Positions 25,083 to 33,412 of a DNA stretch of 64,000 bases are shown here, in pieces. The translations under genes and the position numbers were made by a program. The stretch spans positions 1-64,000 of the forward strand of contig QOPG01000003.1 in assembly GCA_003331585.1 (NCBI GenBank), written 5' to 3'. This DNA is from Gammaproteobacteria bacterium. GTDB lineage: Bacteria > Pseudomonadota > Gammaproteobacteria > Steroidobacterales > Woeseiaceae. The notes under the pieces are model-generated. The model searched no databases. It was not told where the DNA came from and saw only the letters and a program-made list of their open reading frames with translations. Numbering within the stretch: the stretch's first letter is position 1; each line of letters starts with the position of its first letter.

Positions 25083-25442
25083 ATGTCAGATTCAGGTCAG
25101 CAACATCCATTGAGTATCTATTATTGGATTTGGGGTTTGCTTTTTGTGATAAGCGCATTTTCTTATGCGGTTGATTATTATCAACTTCAAGGAACTTTGA
25201 GATGGACTTTGATATTAATATTTATGTTTCTAAAGGCTGGCTTTATAACTGCTATTTTTATGCATATGACTTGGGAAAGGTTAGCATTACAATTGGCAAT
25301 TCTCCTGCCACCTGTATTTCTTATGGTTTTTATAGGGATAATGGCTATTGAAGCGGACTATACGTTCTTAACTCGAATAGAATTTTTTACTGAAAGCGAT
25401 TTTGTTCCTGTATATCACCACGATAGCGGTGCTGGTCATTAA
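25083..25442 (+). CDS. Cytochrome c oxidase subunit IV (prokaryotic type)
   Basis: Small membrane subunit, 119 residues, three helices, matching the prokaryotic subunit IV (CtaF/CoxF) pattern: SIYYWIWGLLFVISAFSYAVDYY, WTLILIFMFLKAGFITAIFMHMTWE, and AILLPPVFLMVFIGIMAIEADYT. The FLKAGxxxxxFMHM motif is typical. It is the last gene of the oxidase operon, 18 bp after the second subunit III. Its TAA stop overlaps the stop of the convergent deaminase gene by four bases, leaving no room for a terminator. No assembly genes (ctaG/cox11, surf1, ctaB) are in the window. Confidence 0.9.
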   Translation: MSDSGQQHPLSIYYWIWGLLFVISAFSYAVDYYQLQGTLRWTLILIFMFLKAGFITAIFMHMTWERLALQLAILLPPVFLMVFIGIMAIEADYTFLTRIEFFTESDFVPVYHHDSGAGH

Positions 25443-26857
25443 TTATTTTCTATCGATTTTTTGATTTTATCGGCGAAATAAAGAACATCATCTTCTATTT
25501 CTTTGGTATCGATTGTTAACAATTCTTTTTCATGCATTACTAGCTTTCCGTCGATGATCACATTTATAACATCTTGTTCATCAGTAACATACACTAGATG
25601 TGAAGCTATATCATAGCTTGGCAAGTGATGAACATCATCATAGCTAATTTGAATGATATCTGCTGTCATTCCAATTCCAATCTTACCAATTGCATTATCC
25701 ATTCCGATAATTTTAGCGCCATTTACGGTAGCCATTTTTAACACTTCAATTGCAGGAAGTGCTTCAGGATTCATTGTACTTACCTTCTGTAATAAAGCAG
25801 CAAGTCTCATTTCTTCCCACATATCTAGATCATTGTTGCTGGCAGCACCGTCAGTACCAATTCCTATAAGGACACCGGCTTCCAGCATCTTTGATATTGG
25901 CGCTATGCCAGATGAGAGTTTCATATTCGATGTCGGATTATGAACTACACCAACTTTATTATTGGCTAATATTGGAATTTCTTCATCGGTTGGCCAGACG
26001 ACATGGGCAGCTATAGTCAACCCATCAAAAAAATTGATGGATTCAAGTGCTTTTATACTAGTCATTCCGTAATTTGTTAAAGAATATTGTGTTTCAAATT
26101 GTGATTCTGATAAATGAATACTAATGGGTGTATTTGTTTCATTTGCAATTTTTCGAGTATTTTGAAGTTGCTGTAGATTCACAGAATAAATGGCATGAGG
26201 CCCCAGAATTGGTGTTATTAATGAATTCTTATTTTTCCATCGTTCAATAAAATCTTGTCCATTTAATAATGCATCATCAGCATTCATAGCATTGGGAGTT
26301 TCATTGTCACTTACTGTTGATGAAACTAAAGCCCTCAATCCACAGGAGCTAGCAACTTCTGCAATAACTTCTGGATAGAAATACATATCAACAAAAGTCG
26401 TTGTTCCACCTCTAATCATTTCCCAGCAGGCAAGTTTGGTTCCAATTCTCACGAATTCTTCACTCACAAATTCCTGTTCCAAAGGAAAAATATAATTATT
26501 AAGCCAATCAATTAGAGATTTATCATCAGCTATACCTCTTAGTAGTGTCATTGCAGCATGAGAATGCCCATTTATAAGTCCAGGCATAAGTATTCGATTT
26601 TTCCCTGATATTCTATTATTCGATTGATATTTTTGATTAATTACTTCTGCACTATCAATATCTAAAATTTTTCCCTTGTTAATTGCAATTGCAGAGTTTT
26701 CGTATATTTGAAGTGATTCATTCATTGTTAATATATGATCAGCTTCTATGATTATATCCACACTCAAATTGTCTGATTGTCTGGGGTTTTCGCAAGAACT
26801 TAATAGTGTCAGACACAATAGATATAATATGAATTTTTTGATTAACAATTTTGGCAT
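25439..26857 (-). CDS. Lipoprotein amidohydrolase of the MtaD/adenosine deaminase-like group
   Basis: Member of the TrzA/MtaD/SsnA amidohydrolases, which include 5-methylthioadenosine and S-adenosylhomocysteine deaminases, 472 residues. LTLLSSC gives a lipobox with C22, so it should be anchored outside the cytoplasm, unlike ordinary MtaD. Motifs: NGHSHAAMTLLRG (H98, H100), RGGTTTFVDMYF, SIHLSESQFE, AAHVVWPTDEE, and GIGTDGAASNNDLDMWEEMR, the classical MtaD signature with the metal-binding Asp. It faces a NupC nucleoside transporter, and nucleoside hydrolase, kinase and phosphoribosyltransferase genes follow. An adenosine-type nucleoside deaminase acting before import is a reasonable but untested reading. 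Confidence 0.88.
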   Translation of the reverse strand: MPKLLIKKFILYLLCLTLLSSCENPRQSDNLSVDIIIEADHILTMNESLQIYENSAIAINKGKILDIDSAEVINQKYQSNNRISGKNRILMPGLINGHSHAAMTLLRGIADDKSLIDWLNNYIFPLEQEFVSEEFVRIGTKLACWEMIRGGTTTFVDMYFYPEVIAEVASSCGLRALVSSTVSDNETPNAMNADDALLNGQDFIERWKNKNSLITPILGPHAIYSVNLQQLQNTRKIANETNTPISIHLSESQFETQYSLTNYGMTSIKALESINFFDGLTIAAHVVWPTDEEIPILANNKVGVVHNPTSNMKLSSGIAPISKMLEAGVLIGIGTDGAASNNDLDMWEEMRLAALLQKVSTMNPEALPAIEVLKMATVNGAKIIGMDNAIGKIGIGMTADIIQISYDDVHHLPSYDIASHLVYVTDEQDVINVIIDGKLVMHEKELLTIDTKEIEDDVLYFADKIKKSIENN

Positions 26858-26980
26858 TAATCGACCTATAGAGTTTTAAAATAAAACATTAACCTATATT
26901 ATTGTTCATAGAAAGATCTGTATTATTATTTATTACCAAGAACTCTAGGAGCAAAAATTATAATAAGCATAATAGGTATA

Positions 26981-28162
26981 TTGGTCATCCTGGGAATAGC
27001 TTATCTTTTCTCTGAGAATAAAAATGCTATAAATAAAAAGATAGTAATTATGGCTTTCTTGTTGCAATTTCTCATTGCACTCTTTTCGCTACATTTAGAG
27101 TTTGGAAAATTAGTAGTAAAGAAATTAAGCAATGGTGCGAGATATATTATCGATTTTTCCCAAGAAGGAGTTGGTTTTGTATTTGGCCCGCTCGCTAATG
27201 AGTGGAGTTTTGCTATTAATGCTCTTCCTGTGATAATTTTTTTATCTTCTTTAACTGCAGTTCTCTATCACCTAAAAATAATGCAGTTTTTTGTGAATAT
27301 AATTGGTGGTGCATTAAAAAAAATACTGGGAACAAAAATTATTGAATCAATGAATGCGGCAGCCAATATTTTTCTTGGTATGGATAGTTCACCACTTGCT
27401 GTTAAACCCTACTTAACTAGAATAAATAATGCACAAATGTTTGCGATTATGGTTTCGGGACTCGCTTCAGTCGCAGGAACGGTTCTTCTTGCATACGCAC
27501 AGATGGGTGCACAACTGGAATATTTATTAGCGGCGTGTTTTATGTCTGCACCGGGCGGATTGCTTATGGCAAAGATTATAATGCCGGATACTGAAGAAAA
27601 AGATTCAGAAGAAGTGATAGATTTAAATTCTGTTGAGAGTCCTCATACCAACATTATTATGGCTGCAGCACAAGGCGCATCAGACGGAATAAAACTGGCG
27701 GTAAGCATTGGTGGGATGCTAATAGCTTTTGTTGCATTGATAGCATTGACTAACAGTATCTTTATCGCTTTTGGCTCAATCCTTGGAATTGAAGACTTAA
27801 CAATGCAAAAAATACTAGGTTGGATTTTCTCGCCTTTGATGTTTCTTTTAAATATTCCATGGCATGAAGCTCAAGCAGCTGGTGCGTTATTCGGAGAGAA
27901 ATTAATTCTTAATGAGTTTGTTGCTTTCAGTCATTTAACTGAGTACCTCGCAGGTATGAGTGAAAAAACTACAGTAATTGTAACTTTTGCTCTCTGCGGT
28001 TTTGCGAATTTTGCCTCTATTGCTATTTTAATGGGGTCTATTGGTATTTTAATACCAGATAAAAATGAGTTTATTGCCAAGTACGGTCTTAAAGCAGTGT
28101 TAGCAGCATCGCTAGCAAATCTTATGAGTGCCGCATTCGCTGGTTTATTGTATGGGTTATAA
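26981..28162 (+). CDS. Concentrative nucleoside transporter, NupC family
   Basis: Inner-membrane Na+- or H+-coupled nucleoside importer of the CNT family, about 393 residues. Family features in order: GVGFVFGPL near the first third, AALxxFLGMDSSPLAVKPYL (NAAANIFLGMDSSPLAVKP, the QTEAP-like substrate motif), TVLLAYAQMGAQLEYLLAACFMSAPGGLLMAKI, and the C-terminal CGFANFASIAILMGSIGILIP. The start is uncertain. The TTG at 26981 has no good Shine-Dalgarno, whereas an in-frame ATT at 26957 sits six bases after AGGA and would restore the usual first helix. It heads a nucleoside salvage gene set. Confidence 0.9.
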   Translation: MVILGIAYLFSENKNAINKKIVIMAFLLQFLIALFSLHLEFGKLVVKKLSNGARYIIDFSQEGVGFVFGPLANEWSFAINALPVIIFLSSLTAVLYHLKIMQFFVNIIGGALKKILGTKIIESMNAAANIFLGMDSSPLAVKPYLTRINNAQMFAIMVSGLASVAGTVLLAYAQMGAQLEYLLAACFMSAPGGLLMAKIIMPDTEEKDSEEVIDLNSVESPHTNIIMAAAQGASDGIKLAVSIGGMLIAFVALIALTNSIFIAFGSILGIEDLTMQKILGWIFSPLMFLLNIPWHEAQAAGALFGEKLILNEFVAFSHLTEYLAGMSEKTTVIVTFALCGFANFASIAILMGSIGILIPDKNEFIAKYGLKAVLAASLANLMSAAFAGLLYGL

Positions 28163-28176
28163 AGATCGGTGATATT

Positions 28177-29118
28177 TTGTCTGAAAAAATAATAATTGAT
28201 TGTGACCCAGGTCAAGATGATGCTGTAGCTTTATTCTTAGCGCTTGCTTCACAAGATGAATTAGATATTCAAGGTATAACGACAGTAGCAGGAAATGTGC
28301 CTCTTGCCCTCACTGAAAGAAATGCCCGAATCATTTGCGAGATTGCTGATTGTGAAGATATTCCAGTTTATGCTGGGTGTCCCAGACCGATGATGATTGA
28401 ATTAGTTACAGCAGAAAATGTTCATGGAAGTACGGGAATTGATGGAATCGATATTTTTAAACCAAAAAAGGAGATCGAAAATAAGCATGCTATAGATTTT
28501 ATTATTGATACTCTCAAAGGAGCTGAAAAAGATTCCATAACTTTAGTACCAATGGGACCACTTACCAATATTGCGATGTCTATCATAAAAGATCCAACGA
28601 TTTTAAGAAATATTAAACAGATTGTTTTAATGGGTGGAGCAATGCGTGAAGCCGGAAATCTTTCTGCTTCTGCAGAATTTAATATGCGAGTCGATCCGCA
28701 TGCCGCAGCAAAGGTTTTTAATTGTGGAAAACCAATAATTGTGATGAGTCTTGATGTCACTCACAAAGTGTTAACATCCAAGGAAAGAGTTAAAAGAATC
28801 GAAAATATAGGAAATAATGTAGCTAGTGCTACAGCAGATATGTTGAAATTCTTTGCACGCTATGACTCAAATAAATATGGAAAAGACGGCGCCCCACTTC
28901 ATGATCCGTGTACGATTGCTTGGCTTCTTCAACCAGATCTTTTTGAAGGAAAGGAATGCAATGTTAGGATCGAGACTTGTTCTCCGTTGACTATGGGACA
29001 TACATCCGTTGATTATTGGGGGGTGGAAGGAATCAAACCAAATGCAATTTGGATGCAAAACATTGATGATGAGGGGTTTTATGATCTCTTAATTAAACGT
29101 CTGAAGAAATTTAGTTGA
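28177..29118 (+). CDS. Nucleoside hydrolase (IunH/RihA-type)
   Basis: Hydrolyses ribonucleosides to base and ribose. The N-terminal Ca2+-binding Asp cluster IIDCDPGQDDAVALFLAL (D8, D10, D14, D15), the ENVHGSTGIDG loop, LVPMGPLTNIA, QIVLMGGAM, EFNMRVDPHAA and the late LHDPCTIAWLL with the conserved His all match the IunH family; length (313) is normal. Start TTG 28177, 14 bp after the transporter stop. It is probably purine-preferring or non-specific; the sequence does not decide. The base released could be recovered by the phosphoribosyltransferase at 30215. Confidence 0.93.
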   Translation: MSEKIIIDCDPGQDDAVALFLALASQDELDIQGITTVAGNVPLALTERNARIICEIADCEDIPVYAGCPRPMMIELVTAENVHGSTGIDGIDIFKPKKEIENKHAIDFIIDTLKGAEKDSITLVPMGPLTNIAMSIIKDPTILRNIKQIVLMGGAMREAGNLSASAEFNMRVDPHAAAKVFNCGKPIIVMSLDVTHKVLTSKERVKRIENIGNNVASATADMLKFFARYDSNKYGKDGAPLHDPCTIAWLLQPDLFEGKECNVRIETCSPLTMGHTSVDYWGVEGIKPNAIWMQNIDDEGFYDLLIKRLKKFS

Positions 29119-29125
29119 ACTTAAT

Positions 29126-30109
29126 TTAAATTAGCGGACAGTTTTTTAAAGTATTTTTATCGAGTCTAGCTCCGATCTGTTGGATTACTTTGGATGCTGA
29201 CCATGAACCAAGTTCAGCACACTCTTTTATATTTTTTCCAGAGATGAATCCAAAAAGAAACGCCGCCGTAAAAGTATCACCTGCACCAGTTGTATCAATA
29301 ACGTTCTTTGTTTCAATTGCTTTTGATTGAATTACGTCTGATTTATTTATAATAACGGAGCCTTTTTCACCAAGAGTTACAATTGAGATTTTATTTAGTT
29401 TTAATGCTCGTTTAATCATATCATCGTATGAATCTGAATCGGTTAATGCCATCATTTCTTCTTCATTTGCAAATATAATGTCAACCATATCATTTACGAT
29501 TTCTGAAAAGGCTTTGTGATGTCTCTCTACACAAAATGAATCAGACAACGACAAAGCAATCCTAACGCTAGATTTATTTTTTATTTTAACTATTCTTTCT
29601 GCTATTGCATTGATATCAGGGATATCCCATAAATATCCTTCTAAAAGAATAATCTCCGCTTCTCCAATCGTCTTTGAATTTATATCTTCTGAAGACAGCT
29701 CCGTGCATGCCCCCAGATACGTTTGCATTGTTCTCTGACCATCTTCTGTTATAAGGATATGACTTTTTGCTGTTGGAGAACCCATAGTTGAAGATTCTAA
29801 TCTCACGTCTACACCCATTGATTTCATATCTTCAATAAATACATTTCCAAATTTGTCATTTTTAACTTGGCCTATATATCCAGCATCCCCCCCAAAGTTA
29901 CTAAAGCAAGCAATTGTATTTGCAACAGATCCACCCGACATTTCTTTTGTTTTTGTGAGTTTTTCATACAAAAGATCTGCTTCGGTTGCATCAATCAGAT
30001 TCATTGATCCTGGTTCAGCATTTATATCACCAAGAAAGTCATAATTTACTTTTGATAATATATCCACTATGGCATTGCTAATTCCAATAAGTTGGGTTTT
30101 TTTCTGCAT
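29126..30109 (-). CDS. PfkB-family sugar/nucleoside kinase (adenosine kinase-like)
   Basis: Ribokinase-family kinase, 327 residues. The substrate-binding half has AEPGSMNLIDA, MSGGSVANTIACFSNFGGDAGYIG and LITEDGQRTMQTYLGA; the catalytic motif is DTTGAGDTFTAAFLFG, with the DTTGAGD base. These details match bacterial adenosine kinase-like members rather than fructokinases, but ribose or inosine remain possible. It is convergent with the nucleoside hydrolase (7 bp between stops). Its start region is divergent from the phosphoribosyltransferase. In a nucleoside locus it could phosphorylate imported nucleosides or the ribose the hydrolase releases. Confidence 0.88.
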   Translation of the reverse strand: MQKKTQLIGISNAIVDILSKVNYDFLGDINAEPGSMNLIDATEADLLYEKLTKTKEMSGGSVANTIACFSNFGGDAGYIGQVKNDKFGNVFIEDMKSMGVDVRLESSTMGSPTAKSHILITEDGQRTMQTYLGACTELSSEDINSKTIGEAEIILLEGYLWDIPDINAIAERIVKIKNKSSVRIALSLSDSFCVERHHKAFSEIVNDMVDIIFANEEEMMALTDSDSYDDMIKRALKLNKISIVTLGEKGSVIINKSDVIQSKAIETKNVIDTTGAGDTFTAAFLFGFISGKNIKECAELGSWSASKVIQQIGARLDKNTLKNCPLI

Positions 30110-30214
30110 AAATATGTAAATTCCTTAGATAAGATTTTCTGTTATTCTTTATATAGATATTTAAGAATCTATTTGGAATTATTATACGGATATTTCTTTT
30201 ATGAAACTAATGTG

Positions 30215-30760
30215 ATGGGCAACAATAATATAGAAAAATTAATTATAACCGCACAAGAATTAATTGATGATTCTTTCAAACTTGGCATCAAAGTAATCGA
30301 GAGCGGATATCAGCCAACAACAATCATAACGCTATGGAGAGGTGGGGCCACTGTTGGGATTGTAATAGATGAGCTAATGTCATACAAAAAGATTATTACT
30401 AATCATAATGTTTTGAAGACGTCCTCTTATAAGAATACTGAGCAGTTATCGAGCGTTAAAATTTTTGGGTTAGATGGCACCCTTGATAGATTAGGTGAAA
30501 AAGAAAAAATTTTAATTATTGATGACATCTTTGACTCTGGTAAAACTATTGATGCAGTTATAAATGCAATCAATGAAAAACATAGTTATGTCATTAAAGA
30601 TATTAGAATTGCAGTGCCATGGTTTAAACCAGAAAATAATAAAACTCTAATATCACCAGATTATTATTTACATGAGACGAATAAATGGATTGTTTTCCCG
30701 CATGAGCTTGAGAGTTTAAGTAAAGACGAAATTATTAAGTACAGATCTAGTATTATTTAA
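30215..30760 (+). CDS. Phosphoribosyltransferase, probably purine (Hpt/Gpt-like)
   Basis: Type I PRTase of about 181 residues. The PRPP-binding motif is ILIIDDIFDSGKTIDAV, and TIITLWRGGATVGIVIDELM is the pyrophosphate loop region seen in hypoxanthine/xanthine-type enzymes. Although the frame is open back to 30092, the start is set at ATG 30215 (GTG 30212 is the alternative). The upstream 41 residues do not look like the family and overlap the divergent kinase start. It would convert a salvaged base plus PRPP to a nucleotide, completing a route from nucleoside uptake. Base specificity is unknown. Confidence 0.82.
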   Translation: MGNNNIEKLIITAQELIDDSFKLGIKVIESGYQPTTIITLWRGGATVGIVIDELMSYKKIITNHNVLKTSSYKNTEQLSSVKIFGLDGTLDRLGEKEKILIIDDIFDSGKTIDAVINAINEKHSYVIKDIRIAVPWFKPENNKTLISPDYYLHETNKWIVFPHELESLSKDEIIKYRSSII

Positions 30761-30818
30761 TATTTTTTAATTTTCATTTATAGTGATTGCAATTATTTCT
30801 TTGATGATGAGGTTATTT

Positions 30819-31625
30819 ATGTATCGTATTTCTATAATTTTAAGTTTATTGGCTCTAAGTCATACACTAGCTGCTCAGACTGTTCTTGTAACCGGTTCGA
30901 ATAGAGGGATAGGATTAGAATTTGTTTCTCAATACGCAGAGCGGGATTGGGATGTCATTGCTACAAGTCGCTCTCCAATGGATGATTATGATCTTCAAGC
31001 TTTAGCCAAGAAATACAAGAATATTCAGATTGAAACATTAGATGTTACAGATCAACATGAAATTGAAGCTCTTGTAGCAAAGTTAGAAAAAAGACCCATC
31101 GATCTTCTTATAAATAATGCAGGCCTCTTAGGCGACAGAAGTAAGCAACAATGGGGTGAAATTAATAAGGAAACATTTGATCAGCTTATGGATGTAAACG
31201 TATTTGGTCCTCTAAAAGTATCTGAAGCCTTTTCAAAAAATGTTATCGCTAGCGAAAAAAAACAAATAATTGTTCTATCTAGTATTATCGGGTCCATTGG
31301 CATGAGAAACTCGCCGACCCCTTTACCTTCTCTTGCAATAAGTAAGGCGGCTGTCAATATGGCAATGAAGACGGTTGCAACTCAACTAGAAAGCGATGGT
31401 GTTCATGTCGCTATGTTATTTCCTGGCTCGGTTCAAACCAGAATGATGCATCAAGCGTTTGGAATGGATATTGAAGAAGCCAGCAATAAAAAAGATTTTG
31501 ATTATGGGTTTGAATCGCTCACACCATCTGAAAGTGTTACAAAAATGATATCAGTCATTGATAAATTAGATAGGTCAAAAACAGGTCTTTTTTTGAATAA
31601 TGACGGCACTGAAATACCGTGGTGA
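30819..31625 (+). CDS. Exported short-chain dehydrogenase-like protein lacking the catalytic Tyr
   Basis: SDR-fold protein with a Sec-type signal (MYRISIILSLLALSHTLAAQ). ATG 30819 is preferred because GATGAGG precedes it and it gives a clean signal; the frame opens earlier at GTG 30783. The Rossmann motif TGSNRGIG and NNAG are intact, as are Ser (VLSSIIGS) and Lys in AISKAAVNM. The Tyr of YxxxK is Leu (residue 172, codon CTT), so normal SDR catalysis is doubtful. Its C terminus (GLFLNNDGTEIPW) parallels that of the intact paralogue at 33413. The stop overlaps the next gene (GTGGTGA). NAD(P) supply in the periplasm would also be a problem, so a binding or structural role is possible. Confidence 0.8.
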   Translation: MYRISIILSLLALSHTLAAQTVLVTGSNRGIGLEFVSQYAERDWDVIATSRSPMDDYDLQALAKKYKNIQIETLDVTDQHEIEALVAKLEKRPIDLLINNAGLLGDRSKQQWGEINKETFDQLMDVNVFGPLKVSEAFSKNVIASEKKQIIVLSSIIGSIGMRNSPTPLPSLAISKAAVNMAMKTVATQLESDGVHVAMLFPGSVQTRMMHQAFGMDIEEASNKKDFDYGFESLTPSESVTKMISVIDKLDRSKTGLFLNNDGTEIPW

Positions 31626-33409
31626 AATACACCTCTCTTTTATTGCTAATAAATCTTTTTTGTACCTCAAATTTATATCCAGAAGAATTTGGTGAAAAAA
31701 TTTATCAGGATTCGTGCGCTAATTGTCATGAGAATGAATTACTTCGTGCTCCTAATTTCGCTGCATTAAAACTTATAGGTAAAGAGGGGTTATTAAATTC
31801 GCTGACAAATGGTTCAATGCAGGAGGTTGGAAATACTTTAAAAGAAGAAGAATTGATTGCGGTGATCAATTTCTTGTCGCCTACCGAAAAAAATAATAGC
31901 AGAAGTTCAACTAATCAAAACTTTTGTGAATATACTCAAAAAAATAATAGAGAATCTCTCTGGAATGGATGGGGGAATGATAAAAATAATTCTCGATTTC
32001 AAAAAAAAACAAGTATTACAAAAGAAAATGTTAATAAACTAAATCTCAGTTGGGCTTTTGGTTTTGAAGATTCTGTGAGAGTTCGCTCCCAACCACTAAT
32101 TACCTCAGATACAATTTATATTGGAACTCAATCAGGTAAAGTTTATGCACTTTCATTGAGTGATGGATGTATATTTTGGTCTTTTCGCGCCAAGGCAGAA
32201 GTTAGAGGTGCAGTTTTACTATCTGAGGATAAAAAAAGTATCTTTTTTTCTGACTTTGAGGCAAATATATATCGTTTAGATGCAATCACCGGTAAAGAAA
32301 TTTGGATCAAAAATATATCTGATCATCATGCCGCTACAATAACAGGGTCAATGGCTATTTATAATGGTAATTTATTTATCCCGCTATCATCGACTGAGAT
32401 TATTAATGCTATCGATCCGAATTATGAATGTTGCACTTTTCGCGGAGGCGTAATTGCTTTAGATTCAGATGAGGGCAATCTTTTATGGAGAATGTATACC
32501 GTTCCAGAGCCTAAGAAAACGATTAAAAATTCGAAAGGAACTGAAATGTGGGGTCCATCAGGAGCGCCTGTATGGAGTACACCTACTATCGATACAAAAC
32601 GTCAACTCCTCTATATTGGAGTTGGTCAAAATTATTCTCATCCCGCAAATGATCTCAGTGATGCTGTTTTGGCGGTTAAATTGTCCAGTGGTGAAATAGT
32701 TTGGCACTATCAGACAATTAAAGAGGATGTTTGGAATGCAGCTTGCGTCACTAATAAGGTGAATTGCCCAGGTCAGTATGGACCAGATATGGATATAGGT
32801 GCATCAGTAATTCTTGTTAACCATAAAGACGGTAATGATGTTCTACTTGTCGGACAAAAATCTGGGATGGTTTATGCTCTTGATCCTGAGAGCGCTGGAG
32901 CGGTTTTATGGAAAAAGAGAATTGGGAGGGGTGGGAAAAAAGGTGGAATTCATTGGGGCATGACTGCTGATACCGAAAATCTCTATGTCCCAATTGCAGA
33001 TATTCCTGAAAAAATAAATATAGAGCACCCCCCTCAACCTGGTATTCACTCTGTTACCATAAAAGATGGTCAAAAAAAATGGTACAAACCAGCGCCTCCA
33101 ATTTGTCTTAGTGAAGAATTTAAATGTTATGCCTCTTATAGTGCTGCTGCATCAAGTGCAGAGGATATGGTCATTGTTGGAAGTATGAATGGTACAATAG
33201 AAATTATCTCATCTTATGATGGGGAGCTTCTTTGGTCATATAATACAGCTAAAGAATTTCAGACAATAAACAATACACCTGCAAATGGAGGTTCAATTGA
33301 TTCGGATGGACCCATCCTTGCAGGAAAACATTTAGTTGTAACTTCAGGTTATGATATTTATGGGCAAATAACAGGAAATGTTTTGTTGGTATTTAGTTCG
33401 GAGGAATAA
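31619..33409 (+). CDS. Cytochrome c-PQQ dehydrogenase, polyvinyl-alcohol-dehydrogenase-like
   Basis: Periplasmic quinohemoprotein of about 596 residues. A signal peptide is followed by a cytochrome c domain (CANCH, C33 to H37; likely axial M67), then a PQQ-type beta-propeller from about residue 105. Motifs such as NGWGNDKNNSRFQ, LNLSWAFGF, SGKVYALSLSDG and GVIALDSDEGNLLWR, plus late GTIEIISSYDGELLW, match the PVA-dehydrogenase group, whose heme domain is fused at the N terminus. It would oxidise an alcohol and pass electrons to a cytochrome. Start: two consecutive GTGs (31619, 31622) overlapping the SDR stop. The substrate is unknown. It is flanked on both sides by SDR paralogues. Confidence 0.88.
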   Translation: MVKYTSLLLLINLFCTSNLYPEEFGEKIYQDSCANCHENELLRAPNFAALKLIGKEGLLNSLTNGSMQEVGNTLKEEELIAVINFLSPTEKNNSRSSTNQNFCEYTQKNNRESLWNGWGNDKNNSRFQKKTSITKENVNKLNLSWAFGFEDSVRVRSQPLITSDTIYIGTQSGKVYALSLSDGCIFWSFRAKAEVRGAVLLSEDKKSIFFSDFEANIYRLDAITGKEIWIKNISDHHAATITGSMAIYNGNLFIPLSSTEIINAIDPNYECCTFRGGVIALDSDEGNLLWRMYTVPEPKKTIKNSKGTEMWGPSGAPVWSTPTIDTKRQLLYIGVGQNYSHPANDLSDAVLAVKLSSGEIVWHYQTIKEDVWNAACVTNKVNCPGQYGPDMDIGASVILVNHKDGNDVLLVGQKSGMVYALDPESAGAVLWKKRIGRGGKKGGIHWGMTADTENLYVPIADIPEKINIEHPPQPGIHSVTIKDGQKKWYKPAPPICLSEEFKCYASYSAAASSAEDMVIVGSMNGTIEIISSYDGELLWSYNTAKEFQTINNTPANGGSIDSDGPILAGKHLVVTSGYDIYGQITGNVLLVFSSEE

Positions 33410-33412
33410 ATC

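Noticed and set aside
30092..30214. N-terminal extension of the phosphoribosyltransferase frame
   Set aside because: The extra 41 residues do not resemble the family, overlap the divergent kinase start, and have no Shine-Dalgarno; ATG 30215 is better.
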